From contig NZ_VWVV01000004.1 in the NCBI RefSeq assembly GCF_009830945.1, positions 1-64,000 of the forward strand: a stretch of 64,000 bases of DNA. Reading direction: 5' to 3'. Source of the DNA: Nocardiopsis sp. FR4. GTDB taxonomy: Bacteria > Actinomycetota > Actinomycetes > Streptosporangiales > Streptosporangiaceae. A model generated the notes under the pieces. That model worked only from the letters and a program-made list of their open reading frames with translations. It was not told the origin of the DNA and made no database searches. Shown here one piece after another: positions 1 through 9,817 of the stretch (position 1 is the first letter of the stretch; every line of letters starts with the position of its first letter). The translations under genes were made by a program, and so were the position numbers.

Positions 1-65
1 GTTCCTACCGTGCTCTAACGCGGTCCACAGGAAACGGAAAGGTCCACCTCCTACCGTCGTGACCC

Positions 66-1331
66 ATGACGAACAGCACCGAAGAGAGAACCCCGGAGTC
101 CGGGCGGCGCCCGAAACACGGGACCGCGCTGGGATTCGCGGCGGCCCTGCTCGCGGCGGGCATCGCGCTCAGCGGGTGCGCCACCGCGGGCACCACCGCG
201 TCGGAGCCGACCTCCTCCGCCCCCTCGACGGCGGAGACGGCCACCTCCCAAAACGCGTCGTCCACCACGACCGAGGAGACCATCACGGACGCCTCCGCCG
301 CGGCGGAGGCGTTCACGGAGACGCTGTCGGACGAACAGCGCGAACAGCTGCTGTACGCCTACGACGACGAGACCAAGACCACGTCCTGGTCGAACTTCCC
401 GGTCACCTTCGTCGACCGCGCCGGACTGAACCTGGCCGACCTGGACGAGGAGCAGAGGACCGCGGCCATGAAGGTCCTCCAAGCGCTGCTGAGCGAGGAG
501 GGGTACGCGACCGTCACCGGCATCATGGGCGGCGACGAGTTCCTCCTGGAGAACAGCTCCAGCACCGAGGGCTCCCTGGGCCAGTACTACATCGCCTTCT
601 TCGGCGACCCGTCCGACTCGGGTGCCTGGCAGGTGCAGTTCGGCGGGCACCACCTCGGCCTGAACGCCACCCTGGACGGCGCCGACGGTTCGATCACGTT
701 CGCGCCCACGCACCTGGGAGCACAACCCGCCGTCTACACCGACGAGGAGGGCGACGAGGTCCAGCCCCTCTCCGGCACGTACGAGACGGCCTTCGCCTTC
801 TACCACAGCCTGACCGAGGAGCAGCGGGCCGACCTGTACCAGGGCGCGCAGGTCAGCAACCTCACCTGCGCACCCGGCGGCACCTGCTCCTACCCGACCG
901 GGACCGGCATCGCCGGTGCGGACCTGACCGAGGAGCAGAGGCGGCTCCTGCTCGACGTGATCGCCAACTGGGTGGGGCTCTCCGACGAGGAGACCACGGC
1001 CGAGGCGCTGGCGGAGATCGAGGCGACCCTCGACGAGACCTACGTGAACTGGTCCGGGGCGACCGAGTACGACACGACCCGGGGCGACGGAATCCACTTC
1101 CAGGTCTCCGGCCCGGACGTCTACGTCGAGTTCTCCAACCAGCAGGGGTCGGCGGGCGCCGACGTGGACGGGTACACCACGGCGGGGTGGGGGCACGTCC
1201 ACACCGTCTACCGCGACCCGGCCAACGACTACGCGGGCAGCACCACCCAGCAGGAGGCCTCCGGGACGGGCGGCCCCGGCGGCGGTGCTCCGTCCGGCGG
1301 GCCGGGAGGCACCCCTCCCGGGAACGGCTGA
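66..1331 (+). CDS. DUF3500 family lipoprotein
   Basis: 421 residues. The N-terminus has a basic stretch, a hydrophobic segment and a lipobox-like LSGC at about residues 35-38, so this is probably a secreted lipoprotein anchored by a diacylglyceryl cysteine. A Thr/Ser/Glu-rich linker follows. The body matches DUF3500 as I recall it: LSDEQREQLLYAYDDE near residue 88, a repeated LTEEQR motif, and conserved Tyr/Trp/His-rich blocks including a GWGHVH motif near the C-terminus. The last 25 residues are Gly/Pro-rich and low complexity. The function of DUF3500 is not established. The gene stands alone and nothing upstream within the window belongs to it. The ATG start is the first in frame, but no strong ribosome binding site is visible. 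Confidence 0.8.
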   Translation: MTNSTEERTPESGRRPKHGTALGFAAALLAAGIALSGCATAGTTASEPTSSAPSTAETATSQNASSTTTEETITDASAAAEAFTETLSDEQREQLLYAYDDETKTTSWSNFPVTFVDRAGLNLADLDEEQRTAAMKVLQALLSEEGYATVTGIMGGDEFLLENSSSTEGSLGQYYIAFFGDPSDSGAWQVQFGGHHLGLNATLDGADGSITFAPTHLGAQPAVYTDEEGDEVQPLSGTYETAFAFYHSLTEEQRADLYQGAQVSNLTCAPGGTCSYPTGTGIAGADLTEEQRRLLLDVIANWVGLSDEETTAEALAEIEATLDETYVNWSGATEYDTTRGDGIHFQVSGPDVYVEFSNQQGSAGADVDGYTTAGWGHVHTVYRDPANDYAGSTTQQEASGTGGPGGGAPSGGPGGTPPGNG

Positions 1332-1696
1332 TCCCGCGACGGGGAGCCCCGGGGCCACCGCTTGGCCTTCGTCCGTCCGCGTGGACCGCGACGGCCAGCG
1401 GTGGCCGCCGGTGTCTCCGCACCGGACCTGAACAGCGGGGCGCGGTCCACGGCCGGAGCGCCAAGCCATCGGGGTCAGGCGCGCAACCGGCGTGGTCGTC
1501 GCCCGTGGTGTGTCCGGGTAGACCCCGTCCGGGCCGGGTTCCCCGGTCGGCGTGCACGTCCCCGCCCGTCACCGCCCCTGATCCTCAGCGAGGACAGCGG
1601 GCGGGTTCCCTTCCACCGGCGGTGACGTTGCGTCCGAGGACCGCTTCGGTGCCCCTGTGCGCCAACAGCCCCCGCGAGCCCGTCCTCGACTCGGGA
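1332..1696. other. Intergenic, no gene seen
   Basis: About 365 bases between the DUF3500 gene and the convergent VWA gene. Reading frames here are only GC-driven open frames without ribosome binding sites or family-like sequence. I see no clear terminator hairpin. Confidence 0.5.
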
Positions 1697-3835
1697 TCAG
1701 CCGAACCCCTGCGAGACGATACGGGGCACACCGTCAGCGGGTTCTCCGTCGCTGTCGGGGAGTCGGGGCGCCGAGACGAGGATTTCGCGAACGTCCACCA
1801 GCACGCCCTGGAGCTCCCGAAGGAGTCCCGCCTGGAGCCTGGCCCAGCCGTCGGCGTCCTGCTCACCTACCAGGTACTGCCCCGTATGCCGATGGATGAC
1901 CTTGCCGACTTCAGCGTTCAGCTTGACCTGTTTCTCGCTGTCCTTCCACGCCTTCTCCGTTTGATCGAAAGCGTTCTTGACACCCCGGGGCAGGTCCTGC
2001 TGTGCCCCTGCTTTCCCGCTGGGATCCTGTTGCCCGTCCGCGTGCTGTTTGTTGCGCTGCTGGACCAGCTCGCCGGCTGCGGCCTTCAGCTTGCTGTGCT
2101 CTTCGTCGTCCCGGGTGTGGTGATAGTAGTTTCGCAGGCCCCAGATATCGCCCAGGGGGCCGCGCCACAGCGGCCCGGCGAGCTCAGGAAGGTCCAGGTG
2201 GGACGTGTTCTTCCTGGGGTGGCGCAGCGGAGGATGCAGACGCTCGTGGAACACCTGGTAGGCGACAGAAAGCCAGGCGATGAATTCCTGCCGGTTCGAA
2301 GCCCGCTCGTGAAGGCGTTTCAGGTCGGCCCACGGAGCCGGCTTGTATATCTGGTAGCCGAGCCGGGTCTGGGAGGCCTCGCAGGTTTCACTGTAGGTCA
2401 CCATCAGCTGCTCCACCTCCTCCTTCCACCGGCGCTGCTGTTCGGGGGCGACCAGGGGGCGGCGGGCTTCCGATTCGATGCTTTCCGGGGAGATCTGCAG
2501 TTTCGGCAACGTGCCGGGGCCCGGGCTGCCCACGGAGCGCACCACACCACTGCCCAGCTCCGCGAAGTACCTGCTCAGTTCGTCCACACCACCGATGCTC
2601 TGTCGGTCACCTCCGGCGACGTCGACCAACTGACCGAGGAGTTCGTGGTTGGGCACCATGAAATCAGGAGGCTGCTGCCTCGCCTGACGAGATTTTTTGA
2701 GGTAGTTGTTCCACCATTTCCCGAAGAGGTCCTGGTCGCTGATCCCCACCACGTGCAGACGTATGCGAAGACCATCGTGGAGGTCCTCCATGAGCGCCAC
2801 CGGATCAGCGATACCAGTGACCGACTCACCGCTCTTCTCGTCGCTGATCGGTGACCAGTTGGCACCGTCGCTCACCAGGACGATCAGCCTTTCGTTCCCC
2901 GGAACACCGTGGCGGTGAAGAAGTTCACCGGCTTTGTGCAGGGCCTGTCCGATGTCGGTACTTCTCTGGTCGTACCTCAGGAGGGCGACGGCCCCACGCA
3001 ACTGCTCCAGGGACGAGTTGTTCGGTTCCGCGGCGACCTCCGCCATACCTTCCCGAACGGGAAAGTACGGGTACGTGTCGTGATCGAAGCCGAGGAGGGC
3101 GAACCGGGTCCCCACTCCGGTGGCCCGCTCCCGAGCGTTGATCATGGAGTTCAGGGCGCTCTTGAGAGCGTCCATGCGTGTCATGAAGGTGGTGCGTTCA
3201 CCGAGAAGACCCCATCCGACGCTCTCGCGGGTGCTGGGAATGTCGTCGATGGACATCGAGCCGCTGCAGTCCGCCAGCACCACGATGTCCACTCCGCTGC
3301 GCACCCCCGGCGCGAACAGGGTCACGTGCGTGTCAGCACTGACGCTCAGCAGCCCGTGCATGACCTGCCCGGCATGGTCGACCGCTCGCCGCACCCTGAA
3401 GAGAGGACCGTCCAGGTCGATCCACGTGTCCTGGACGCCGCCCTGCTCCATGGAGAAGACATGGCCGTTGAGCAAGGGCGAGCCCTGAACGAACGAGGCC
3501 GCCCGATCCAGTGTCAGGTCGGCGGGCAGTTCGAGTTCGAGAGAGGCCACCCGAGCGGCCGCCGCGGACCACAGGACCCAGCCGTCGTCATCAGCCAGCC
3601 GGTGCTCCTCGACGAGCGGGGACGGCGCGACCACGACCCCGGGCGGTAGACCCCTGACAGGCACGAGCCGCACGGCGATCGTCTCGTTCGCGCCCCGGCC
3701 CCCGAGGCGGAGGTGGCCGGCTGTTTCCGCGCCCAGCCGCGTGTCGGACATCGCCAACCGGTTTCCGCCCACCAGCCCGGGCCCCGTCGCGGTGACCAAG
3801 CGCGTGTCACTCGGCGTGCATGTGATGGTGCTCAT
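1697..3835 (-). CDS. VWA domain protein of a three-gene overlapping operon
   Basis: 712 residues, the last gene of an operon read leftwards. Residues about 180-380 form a von Willebrand A domain: the MIDAS motif DCSGSMS is at residues 189-195, with a downstream conserved Thr (STDIGQAL) and a VSDGAN motif, so metal-dependent ligand binding is likely. The first 170 residues look beta-rich, like the beta-sandwich in front of many bacterial VWA domains. The C-terminal 250 residues are helical and charged, with LRNYYHH at 567-573, which has the R-x4-H spacing of HEPN ribonucleases. The ATG overlaps the stop of the upstream zinc/KH gene in an ATGA, so translation is coupled. No signal peptide is seen; the protein is probably cytoplasmic. 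Function is unknown; a conflict or stress system is inferred from architecture. Confidence 0.8.
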   Translation of the reverse strand: MSTITCTPSDTRLVTATGPGLVGGNRLAMSDTRLGAETAGHLRLGGRGANETIAVRLVPVRGLPPGVVVAPSPLVEEHRLADDDGWVLWSAAAARVASLELELPADLTLDRAASFVQGSPLLNGHVFSMEQGGVQDTWIDLDGPLFRVRRAVDHAGQVMHGLLSVSADTHVTLFAPGVRSGVDIVVLADCSGSMSIDDIPSTRESVGWGLLGERTTFMTRMDALKSALNSMINARERATGVGTRFALLGFDHDTYPYFPVREGMAEVAAEPNNSSLEQLRGAVALLRYDQRSTDIGQALHKAGELLHRHGVPGNERLIVLVSDGANWSPISDEKSGESVTGIADPVALMEDLHDGLRIRLHVVGISDQDLFGKWWNNYLKKSRQARQQPPDFMVPNHELLGQLVDVAGGDRQSIGGVDELSRYFAELGSGVVRSVGSPGPGTLPKLQISPESIESEARRPLVAPEQQRRWKEEVEQLMVTYSETCEASQTRLGYQIYKPAPWADLKRLHERASNRQEFIAWLSVAYQVFHERLHPPLRHPRKNTSHLDLPELAGPLWRGPLGDIWGLRNYYHHTRDDEEHSKLKAAAGELVQQRNKQHADGQQDPSGKAGAQQDLPRGVKNAFDQTEKAWKDSEKQVKLNAEVGKVIHRHTGQYLVGEQDADGWARLQAGLLRELQGVLVDVREILVSAPRLPDSDGEPADGVPRIVSQGFG

Positions 3836-5157
3836 TCCCGCTCCAGCCTGATATCCACGCCCACCTTCCGCTTCAGTTCCTTGACCGTCGCGCCCCCGGT
3901 TCCGATGAAGGCTCCACGCAGATGGCGCGGCAACCGGATGTAGAGGATGCCCTGGCGCGGACGGTAGTCCGAGAACCTGACGGCGGAGGCCATCTCCCGT
4001 CGTCCCTCATACTGCAGCTGGCCGACCAGCCTCTCGAAGTGCCTGCGCCCCTCGACGTGTTCGGCCTGGAATCGCTCGATGTCCTCCCGGCGTGAGGAAG
4101 CATGATCCCGTAGCAGCCGGAGGGCGGCGTTCGAGGAACTGCCCAGATCCAGCTCACCCCGGCCAATACGGCTCTCAAAACCAGCGAATAGAGCGTCGAT
4201 ACTCTCCATGTCGAGCACCGATTTGCGCGTATTGATCAGGATATGTCGGACGATGCTGATACGCGGCAGGAAAGCCTGGCGACGATTCCCCGTCCTTTTC
4301 CCCTTCTTGGCCTCGAATCGGGTCACCGTGCCCGCGAGGATGAGTTCGACGAGCTTTTCGTTCGGCGTCTTCTGCAGGCTCCCGTGGTGAAGGGAGCACA
4401 GGGCCAGACCGCGGCTGTGGCGACCGTAGATCTGCCAACGCATCACGTGTTCGGCGCACACCCGCCGCCCGCAGGGCTTCGGCGCGCCCAGCTGGCGGTG
4501 TTCGCATCGAATGTGCGCAGTGGTCCCACAGCCCCTGTGGTCGCAGACCGGGAAGTAGTCCGCGTAGCAGTCGTGGCAGTAGGTGATGGACGCGTCTCCG
4601 GGATGACGCCGTAGGTGTCGTTCGCACCACACCCTCGATGCCCGGCAACGCCGACCGCGGCACCATGCGCTGGCCTGGGCACCGCACTGGCACTCGGGTA
4701 CGTGGCTCAGACATGAGGCGCGCAGGCTGCCCTCAAGGAAGACCACGTGTTCGTCACAGACCCGCCCGAGGGGCTTGCCCTTGGCTGCCTGGGATCCCTC
4801 TCCGGGACCGCAGCCGGGGCAGAGGAAGGGCGCGTAACTCGTCCTTCCCTCGGCGAGACAGGTATCGCAGCGATGCCTGACGCGCGGCGGTTCGAGGATG
4901 CCCCGTACCGCGAAAGGAGTGGTTCGGGTCAGGGGAACCGGTGCGGCGGCGGGGTCCAGGAACCAGACGCCGACCTGTCCCGTGGCACCGAGGTCGAGGC
5001 GCACTCGTGAGCCGACGCGGGGATCCACCGTGACCAGCGCGGGCTCCAACTGCTCCCACAGAGCCACACAGTCCTCCACACCGCTGATCCCCTTGCGGTA
5101 CTCCCGAAGGTCGAGCATGACGGGTACGGGTGTCCGCGTCGGCTTCGACGGCCCCAT
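3832..5157 (-). CDS. Zinc-cluster (B-box-like) protein with C-terminal KH domain
   Basis: 441 residues. The middle third (about 95-265) is packed with Cys/His pairs: CDTC, CPGC, CQCG, CHDC and several C-x2-H units such as CEHR, CAEH and CSLHH. Several treble-clef or B-box-like zinc sites are likely. The C-terminus carries a KH-type GxxG loop (FIGTGGATVKEL) about 25 residues from the end, which normally contacts single-stranded RNA or DNA. The start overlaps the stop of the upstream gene in TGATG and its stop overlaps the next ATG in ATGA, so the three products are probably made together. I do not recognise a named family for the whole protein. Nucleic-acid recognition within the operon is my inference from the KH loop. 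Confidence 0.75.
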   Translation of the reverse strand: MGPSKPTRTPVPVMLDLREYRKGISGVEDCVALWEQLEPALVTVDPRVGSRVRLDLGATGQVGVWFLDPAAAPVPLTRTTPFAVRGILEPPRVRHRCDTCLAEGRTSYAPFLCPGCGPGEGSQAAKGKPLGRVCDEHVVFLEGSLRASCLSHVPECQCGAQASAWCRGRRCRASRVWCERHLRRHPGDASITYCHDCYADYFPVCDHRGCGTTAHIRCEHRQLGAPKPCGRRVCAEHVMRWQIYGRHSRGLALCSLHHGSLQKTPNEKLVELILAGTVTRFEAKKGKRTGNRRQAFLPRISIVRHILINTRKSVLDMESIDALFAGFESRIGRGELDLGSSSNAALRLLRDHASSRREDIERFQAEHVEGRRHFERLVGQLQYEGRREMASAVRFSDYRPRQGILYIRLPRHLRGAFIGTGGATVKELKRKVGVDIRLERE

Positions 5158-6998
5158 CAGTCCACCTCCTCGGCGAGCGGCGCCACCAGGAGCACCTCCA
5201 CCGTTCCCCGGTGCTCACCTGCCTTGTCCCTGTATGTGGTGTCGGTCAGCAGCACATATCCGAGACCGCGCGGAGGCACCCCGAGTGATCGCAGCCCGGC
5301 GCGCACCCGCGATCTCTCATCTGCTGGCAGGTCCCAGTGCAGGAGCGCCACCCCTTCCCGGACGGCGTCGCGCACGGCCCGACGCGCCTCGGGCCCGTCC
5401 CAGGACGGAAGCGGCTCCTTGCAGCGAACACGCTGTCTGGGGTGTGGACGCAACAGTCGACGCACGGCCTTGGCCTCTTCCCGCTGACGACCGGAAAGCG
5501 AGCGGTTCAGGTTCAGGGCGTCCCCGGTGCGACAGTACGAACGCAAGGCGTCCCTGGCCTTCTCAGCGGTGACGTCGGTTCCGGAGAGTATCGTGAGCAA
5601 TTCCTGTTCGGACGGGGACGGACCGGCCTTCCCCCTCTTGCCTCCGTTCTGTCCGCGGCGGCCCTCCGGACTCCGTTCCGCCTGTCCGGTGGAGGTTCCT
5701 GAGTTCCCGTCCTGGGACGTGTGTCGCGGAGACAGTTCCCCGGCCAGCCAAACTCCGAACGCCGCAGTGCTTCCCGGGGCCTGGGCATGGTTGGCGGCGT
5801 CCAGATGGTCGGCCGTGAGCCAGCCGGGTGAGCCGACGTTTCCCGCCACCTGTTCGAGGCCCAAGGCCTTGACGTCCTGGCGGTACCACCGAGCGAAGAG
5901 GTCGTTCTCGTTGCGCACCGGAGAGAACGACGCCGCGCCGCCCGCGAGTTCGACCCCGGCGAAAACCGGGGTCAGCTCCCTGGAAGTCGCGTCGAGCTGG
6001 CGAAAGTACGGCAACAGGCGCCGGAGAAGGTCCCGGACGACGGGAACGGCCCCGATTTCCACGTCCTTCACGTCCGTGGCCCCGCCCCGAGGGTCCTTTG
6101 CCCGACCCTGCCTCACCTTGAACTCCGCGGCCATCCCATGGGCGACAGCCCTCGAACGGTTGTACTCCACGACCCGCTGCGGAATGACACGGACCCGCTG
6201 CCCCGCCCGTTCCATGTCCCGCGCCAGCATCGAAAGCGCCTGGACACACATGGCGTGCGTCATCGCCATGGAGACCGACGCCTGGGCGTCCACCAGCCGC
6301 AGGGTCACGTCATGGCCTCGACCGCCACCGGCGTCACCGAAGGGGTTGATGTCCATGGACTCCAGCCCGGCCAGTCTCTCGTCGAGGCGAAGAGTGGCCC
6401 GCACATGGTCCATGTGCTGTGGAGCGTAGGAGTCCACGTACCGTGCGGCCACCTGTTCGTTGCTTCTGGCGAGCCGGGCCGAACCGCTGGACACGACTCC
6501 CCCGGGACCGTGGAGCTGACGACCGGTCAGGGCGATGAGCCCCGGGGAGTGCTCACGCACGAGGTTGCTCAGCAGCTCTCGCTGGACGTCGCTGACGACC
6601 TCCACCGAATGCAGGTCCGCGCACAGTCCCACCGACCGTTCCCCGGCCGTTCCGTCGGCGCCCGGACTCCAACCGCTGGGAACGAGGGCCCCGCCCCGCC
6701 GCCAGACCGCCGCTCCCACAGACGCGACGGACTGGGCGAGTGTGTGACCGAGCGCGGAGCGCGCTTCGGGGCTGTGGAGGTTGACCCGGCCTGTGTCGAT
6801 CCAGAGGGCGACCGGATGGTGGGGGCTCCCCCGAAGCACGAAGGAGGAACCGCCCGGGCCGTCGGCCAACCGCGGTGGATCAGCGAGAACGGCGTTCGCT
6901 ATCTCGGCGGCCGGAGCGCCGTTCGTCCGCGACACCACCACGTACCCCTTCGCCAGGCGCTGCCCGAGGGGACCTGAACGATAAAGCGCCACCAGCAC
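5157..6998 (-). CDS. GCS2-like (carboxylate-amine ligase fold) protein
   Basis: 613 residues, GTG start with a GCGGAGGA ribosome binding site 10 bases upstream. Residues 105-300 resemble glutamate-cysteine ligase 2 (YbdK/EgtA-type) enzymes: an ADLHSVEV stretch where the family has LHVHV, then LIALTG for LLALSA, then VTLRLVDAQASV near residue 230 for the family's VEVRVCDAQ block, and a downstream Arg-Ala-x-x-His-Gly segment. GCS2 enzymes join an amino acid carboxylate to an amine using ATP. The C-terminal third is a charged linker plus a separate alpha/beta domain with no match I know. It is the first gene of the operon with the zinc/KH and VWA genes. The family call rests on reading alone; an inactive, ligand-binding version of the fold is possible. 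Confidence 0.5.
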   Translation of the reverse strand: MLVALYRSGPLGQRLAKGYVVVSRTNGAPAAEIANAVLADPPRLADGPGGSSFVLRGSPHHPVALWIDTGRVNLHSPEARSALGHTLAQSVASVGAAVWRRGGALVPSGWSPGADGTAGERSVGLCADLHSVEVVSDVQRELLSNLVREHSPGLIALTGRQLHGPGGVVSSGSARLARSNEQVAARYVDSYAPQHMDHVRATLRLDERLAGLESMDINPFGDAGGGRGHDVTLRLVDAQASVSMAMTHAMCVQALSMLARDMERAGQRVRVIPQRVVEYNRSRAVAHGMAAEFKVRQGRAKDPRGGATDVKDVEIGAVPVVRDLLRRLLPYFRQLDATSRELTPVFAGVELAGGAASFSPVRNENDLFARWYRQDVKALGLEQVAGNVGSPGWLTADHLDAANHAQAPGSTAAFGVWLAGELSPRHTSQDGNSGTSTGQAERSPEGRRGQNGGKRGKAGPSPSEQELLTILSGTDVTAEKARDALRSYCRTGDALNLNRSLSGRQREEAKAVRRLLRPHPRQRVRCKEPLPSWDGPEARRAVRDAVREGVALLHWDLPADERSRVRAGLRSLGVPPRGLGYVLLTDTTYRDKAGEHRGTVEVLLVAPLAEEVD

Positions 6999-7359
6999 TG
7001 CGATTCAGTCCTCCGCATCATGCAGTTATCCCGTCCCTCGGAGATCACCGGCGGGAACCGGAAGGACGGCGAGGTGGGGTCCGACATCAAGCCACGTCGA
7101 CCGGCAGGGCTTCCACGGCGAAGAACGCTGAGATCGCCCAGTCCACTTTCCTGCGCCTTTCACCCTGGGGCACTACAAGATACCCGCTTATGACCTCAGA
7201 TCCCAACCGACAAAACCCCAAAAACGGCCACAACAGCACCACAACGCCAAGAGCTACATAAATCTCTAAAGCATCTTCGTTCTCATAACTGTCACGGAGC
7301 CCAATCCTTCATCCGAGCACCCTCCTCCGAAGCACCGCCCGCCCGGGCGGAACGGCCCC
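6999..7359. promoter_or_regulatory. Lower-GC intergenic region upstream of the three-gene operon
   Basis: About 360 bases. Positions 7140-7300 are clearly poorer in GC than the surroundings, as expected of a promoter region for the minus-strand operon starting at 6998. I cannot assign -35/-10 boxes with confidence and see no gene. Confidence 0.4.
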
Positions 7360-8586
7360 TCATCGCTGATGTATACGTCCGCTGAGGTTGCGAAGCGCCC
7401 GGACCGCGGTCCGGGCGGGGCGGGTGGCCAGGAGCAGCCCGGTCAGGAACACACAGCCGACCAAGACCGCCGCCAAGACCCATGCGTCCCGGGGGCCGAG
7501 CACCTGGAGGAAGGCGAGCGCGATGGCCGCGGGAACCGTCGCGAGGGTGAACAACAGAACGGAGCCGTTGACCGTGGTGGACTCCTTCGCCCGGATCACG
7601 TGGTTGTAGTCGCTCACCTCGCTGAGGATCTGCTCGAAGCGCTCCGGAAGCCGGTGCTGGAGGTGGAGCTCCTCAAGGAACTGATTGGGAACCCCGTGAG
7701 CGGACAGGTGCTGCCACCAGAGCCGGTGGCGGAACCGAGCGATGTGGTGTTCCAGCACGGACATGCCCATCGGGGATCCCGGGTCATGCACCGCGGAGAG
7801 ATCATCCTCGAGCTCCCTGATGCCGTGGAGCTGCAACAACCCGATCAGGACGGCGTCGAGGTAGATCGTTCTCGCGTAGAGGGCCGCGTGATTGTAGAAG
7901 GGGTCCGAGGCACCGAGGTCGGGCCGTGTTCCGAGGAGGGCCATCCCCTCGCGGAGAATCAGGACGGACCAGTCGGCCGAGATCCAGATGCGCTTCTGTT
8001 CCGGCAGCTGAGTGGTCCTGGGGTCGGGCGGCTGATCCACATAGGCGGTACGGGAGGCCAGCGACCACTGCCACTGGTCGAAGGAGGGCCAACGCCGGTA
8101 GCGAGGATGGCGGTAGATGCGCGGCAGGCGCCGACCGCGGGAGGTGACGAACGCCAGGGTGAAGGGGGGTCCTGGAAGCAGGTCCACCTGGTCACCGGCG
8201 ATGCGGGACGCGTCATAGTCCGGCAGCCCCGCGCCCCTGCGTCCAGCGAGCGCGCGGAGGACCTCCACTGGATGCGCCCCTTGGGAGGAGAGGTGGATGA
8301 TGACCAGCCCGTCGGATCCTGGGCGTTCATCCGGCCGGAGTGCCTCCACCCCGGTGACGGAGACACCTCCGAACCGCTCCTCTCCGGTTCGATGCCAACG
8401 GCGTGGTCGCTCGGAAGTGCCGTACAGAAGGCGGGCGGTCCGCGACGGGTAGTAGGTGCTGCGGCCCGCCGTGTCGGCACACATGCCGTCATAGGCGAGG
8501 GGAAGCGGACCTTCGGCCCAATCGGGATTTTTAGGAAAGGTCGCGCGATACACGGCGATAATGGCCTGACGGGCCAGACGACTCAA
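7360..8586 (-). CDS. Membrane-anchored protein with C-terminal helix pair, unknown function
   Basis: About 408 residues from a TTG start chosen because GGAGG lies 8 bases upstream; a GTG at 8601 is in frame but has no ribosome binding site. The N-terminal 320 residues are soluble and Trp/Arg-rich, with no family I recognise. Near the C-terminus two hydrophobic helices (VLLFTLATVPAAIALAFL and a following AVLVGCVFLTGLLLA segment) are separated by a short loop, which resembles the membrane anchors of effector proteins in bacterial conflict systems. It lies 360 bases upstream of, and on the same strand as, the GCS2-like/KH/VWA operon and may be part of that system. That link is inference from position only. 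Confidence 0.6.
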   Translation of the reverse strand: MSRLARQAIIAVYRATFPKNPDWAEGPLPLAYDGMCADTAGRSTYYPSRTARLLYGTSERPRRWHRTGEERFGGVSVTGVEALRPDERPGSDGLVIIHLSSQGAHPVEVLRALAGRRGAGLPDYDASRIAGDQVDLLPGPPFTLAFVTSRGRRLPRIYRHPRYRRWPSFDQWQWSLASRTAYVDQPPDPRTTQLPEQKRIWISADWSVLILREGMALLGTRPDLGASDPFYNHAALYARTIYLDAVLIGLLQLHGIRELEDDLSAVHDPGSPMGMSVLEHHIARFRHRLWWQHLSAHGVPNQFLEELHLQHRLPERFEQILSEVSDYNHVIRAKESTTVNGSVLLFTLATVPAAIALAFLQVLGPRDAWVLAAVLVGCVFLTGLLLATRPARTAVRALRNLSGRIHQR

Positions 8587-8828
8587 GAGCGGTGCCTCCA
8601 CATCAGGTCAAAGCAGCTGGGTGACATGAATATCAGTGCCGCACTGGCCTGAACGGCCGGGAAATGAACATGGTTCCGGTTCGGATGGGAACCCGCCCCC
8701 GGGGAAAGAGCGGCTCGTCACCGGATCGGCGGCCGTGGCTCTCCCGTGCGCCAGGGCGGGCAGCGTCTGCCCGGGCCTGTTCGGAAACCCGCACGTGGAC
8801 CACACCCGGACACGGAAGCTTTCCCGGT

Positions 8829-9686
8829 TCATGAGCTCGCCAGCGACACCGGTACGTGGGTCGACGCCTGCGAGGCGAGTTCGAGCTGGGCGAGGAACGG
8901 ATTCTGTTCGGCCTGGTACCGGTACCCGGCGCTGTCGCGCACGCATTCGGGACACCAGTGGCCGCCGGTGAGCACGAGGCGGGGCTGGCCGCGAAGACGT
9001 GGCCCAGGGCGCACCGCCAGACCAAGGGGGGTCGTGATGTCACCGCGCCGCACGTCCGACGAGAGCAGCTCGCCGCCCCGGAAGGCGGCCGCCTCGCCGT
9101 AGTCGAGCGCGTTCCACCGGGAGGAGGGCTTCGACTCGTCGTACCCGTGGTCGAGGTAGGCGGGTGACCGGCTCGGCTCCGGCGGGAAGAAGGTCGGCCA
9201 GTCCCCGCGCTCCCACTCCTCACGCGAGCCGAAGTGCGCCGCCACAACCTCCCGGTCCCCGCCGCGGATCGCGTGCATCGTGCCGCGCGGCCTGCGGGTG
9301 AGCGGCTTCATCACGAGGTGCTTGACGATCCAGGGCGGCACCCTGCCCCCGGAGCACACGGACGCCGGGGCGGCCTCGACCGCCCTGGCGAGGGTGTCCT
9401 CGAACGTGTCGGCGCGGAAGGGCACCAGTTCGTGCAGGCGGTCGCTGTCGGTGTACCACTGCCCGTGGAAGTCGCGGGTGGAGAACCAGTTCCGGTCGTA
9501 CCAGCGCCTGATGTCGCGTCCGCCACCGATGTCGTAGACGCCGCCCCAGAACTCCTCGGGCACGTCGGGAGAGGCCACACCGACGAGGAGACGGGCGGAG
9601 TCCTCGGCCGAGGCCCACTCCAGGACCCCGGCGCTGGTGCCACCATCGGACAGGGGCTGGTGTACGGGTTCGTCGCGGCTCGGCAC
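8829..9686 (-). pseudogene. NAD-dependent epimerase-like protein lacking its Rossmann domain
   Basis: The 285-residue frame begins inside a protein: the sequence AEDSARLLVGVA then VYDIGGGRDIRRWYDRNWF matches the C-terminal half of extended SDR/NAD-dependent epimerase-type enzymes, while the N-terminal GxxGxxG nucleotide-binding domain is absent. The first codon is a GTG with no ribosome binding site. The tail carries a CPEC motif (HWCPECVRD) typical of a zinc-binding extension. The upstream 130 bases contain nothing that could restore the N-terminus before the divergent lacI remnant. I read it as a 5'-truncated gene. If it is expressed it would lack the cofactor site. The specific substrate is unknown. 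Confidence 0.55.
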
Positions 9687-9817
9687 GCCGCTGGCGCACA
9701 GGACTGAGCGGGTACCGCTCCCCGCCCGCCGGGTGGGGCGAGGCCGTGCGCTGGTAACCCTCCGATGCTAGAGCGCGCAAGCAACGTTCCCGTCCACTCT
9801 GGAGGAGACCCCATACG

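Noticed and set aside
1..65. Direct repeats CCTACCGT and GGTCCAC before the first gene as operators
   Set aside because: Too short and too close to the window edge to judge; repeats of this length occur by chance in such GC-rich DNA.
51..1469. 472-codon minus-strand frame opposite the DUF3500 gene
   Set aside because: Arg/Gly/Val-rich antisense shadow of a well-supported gene; no ribosome binding site or family-like motif.
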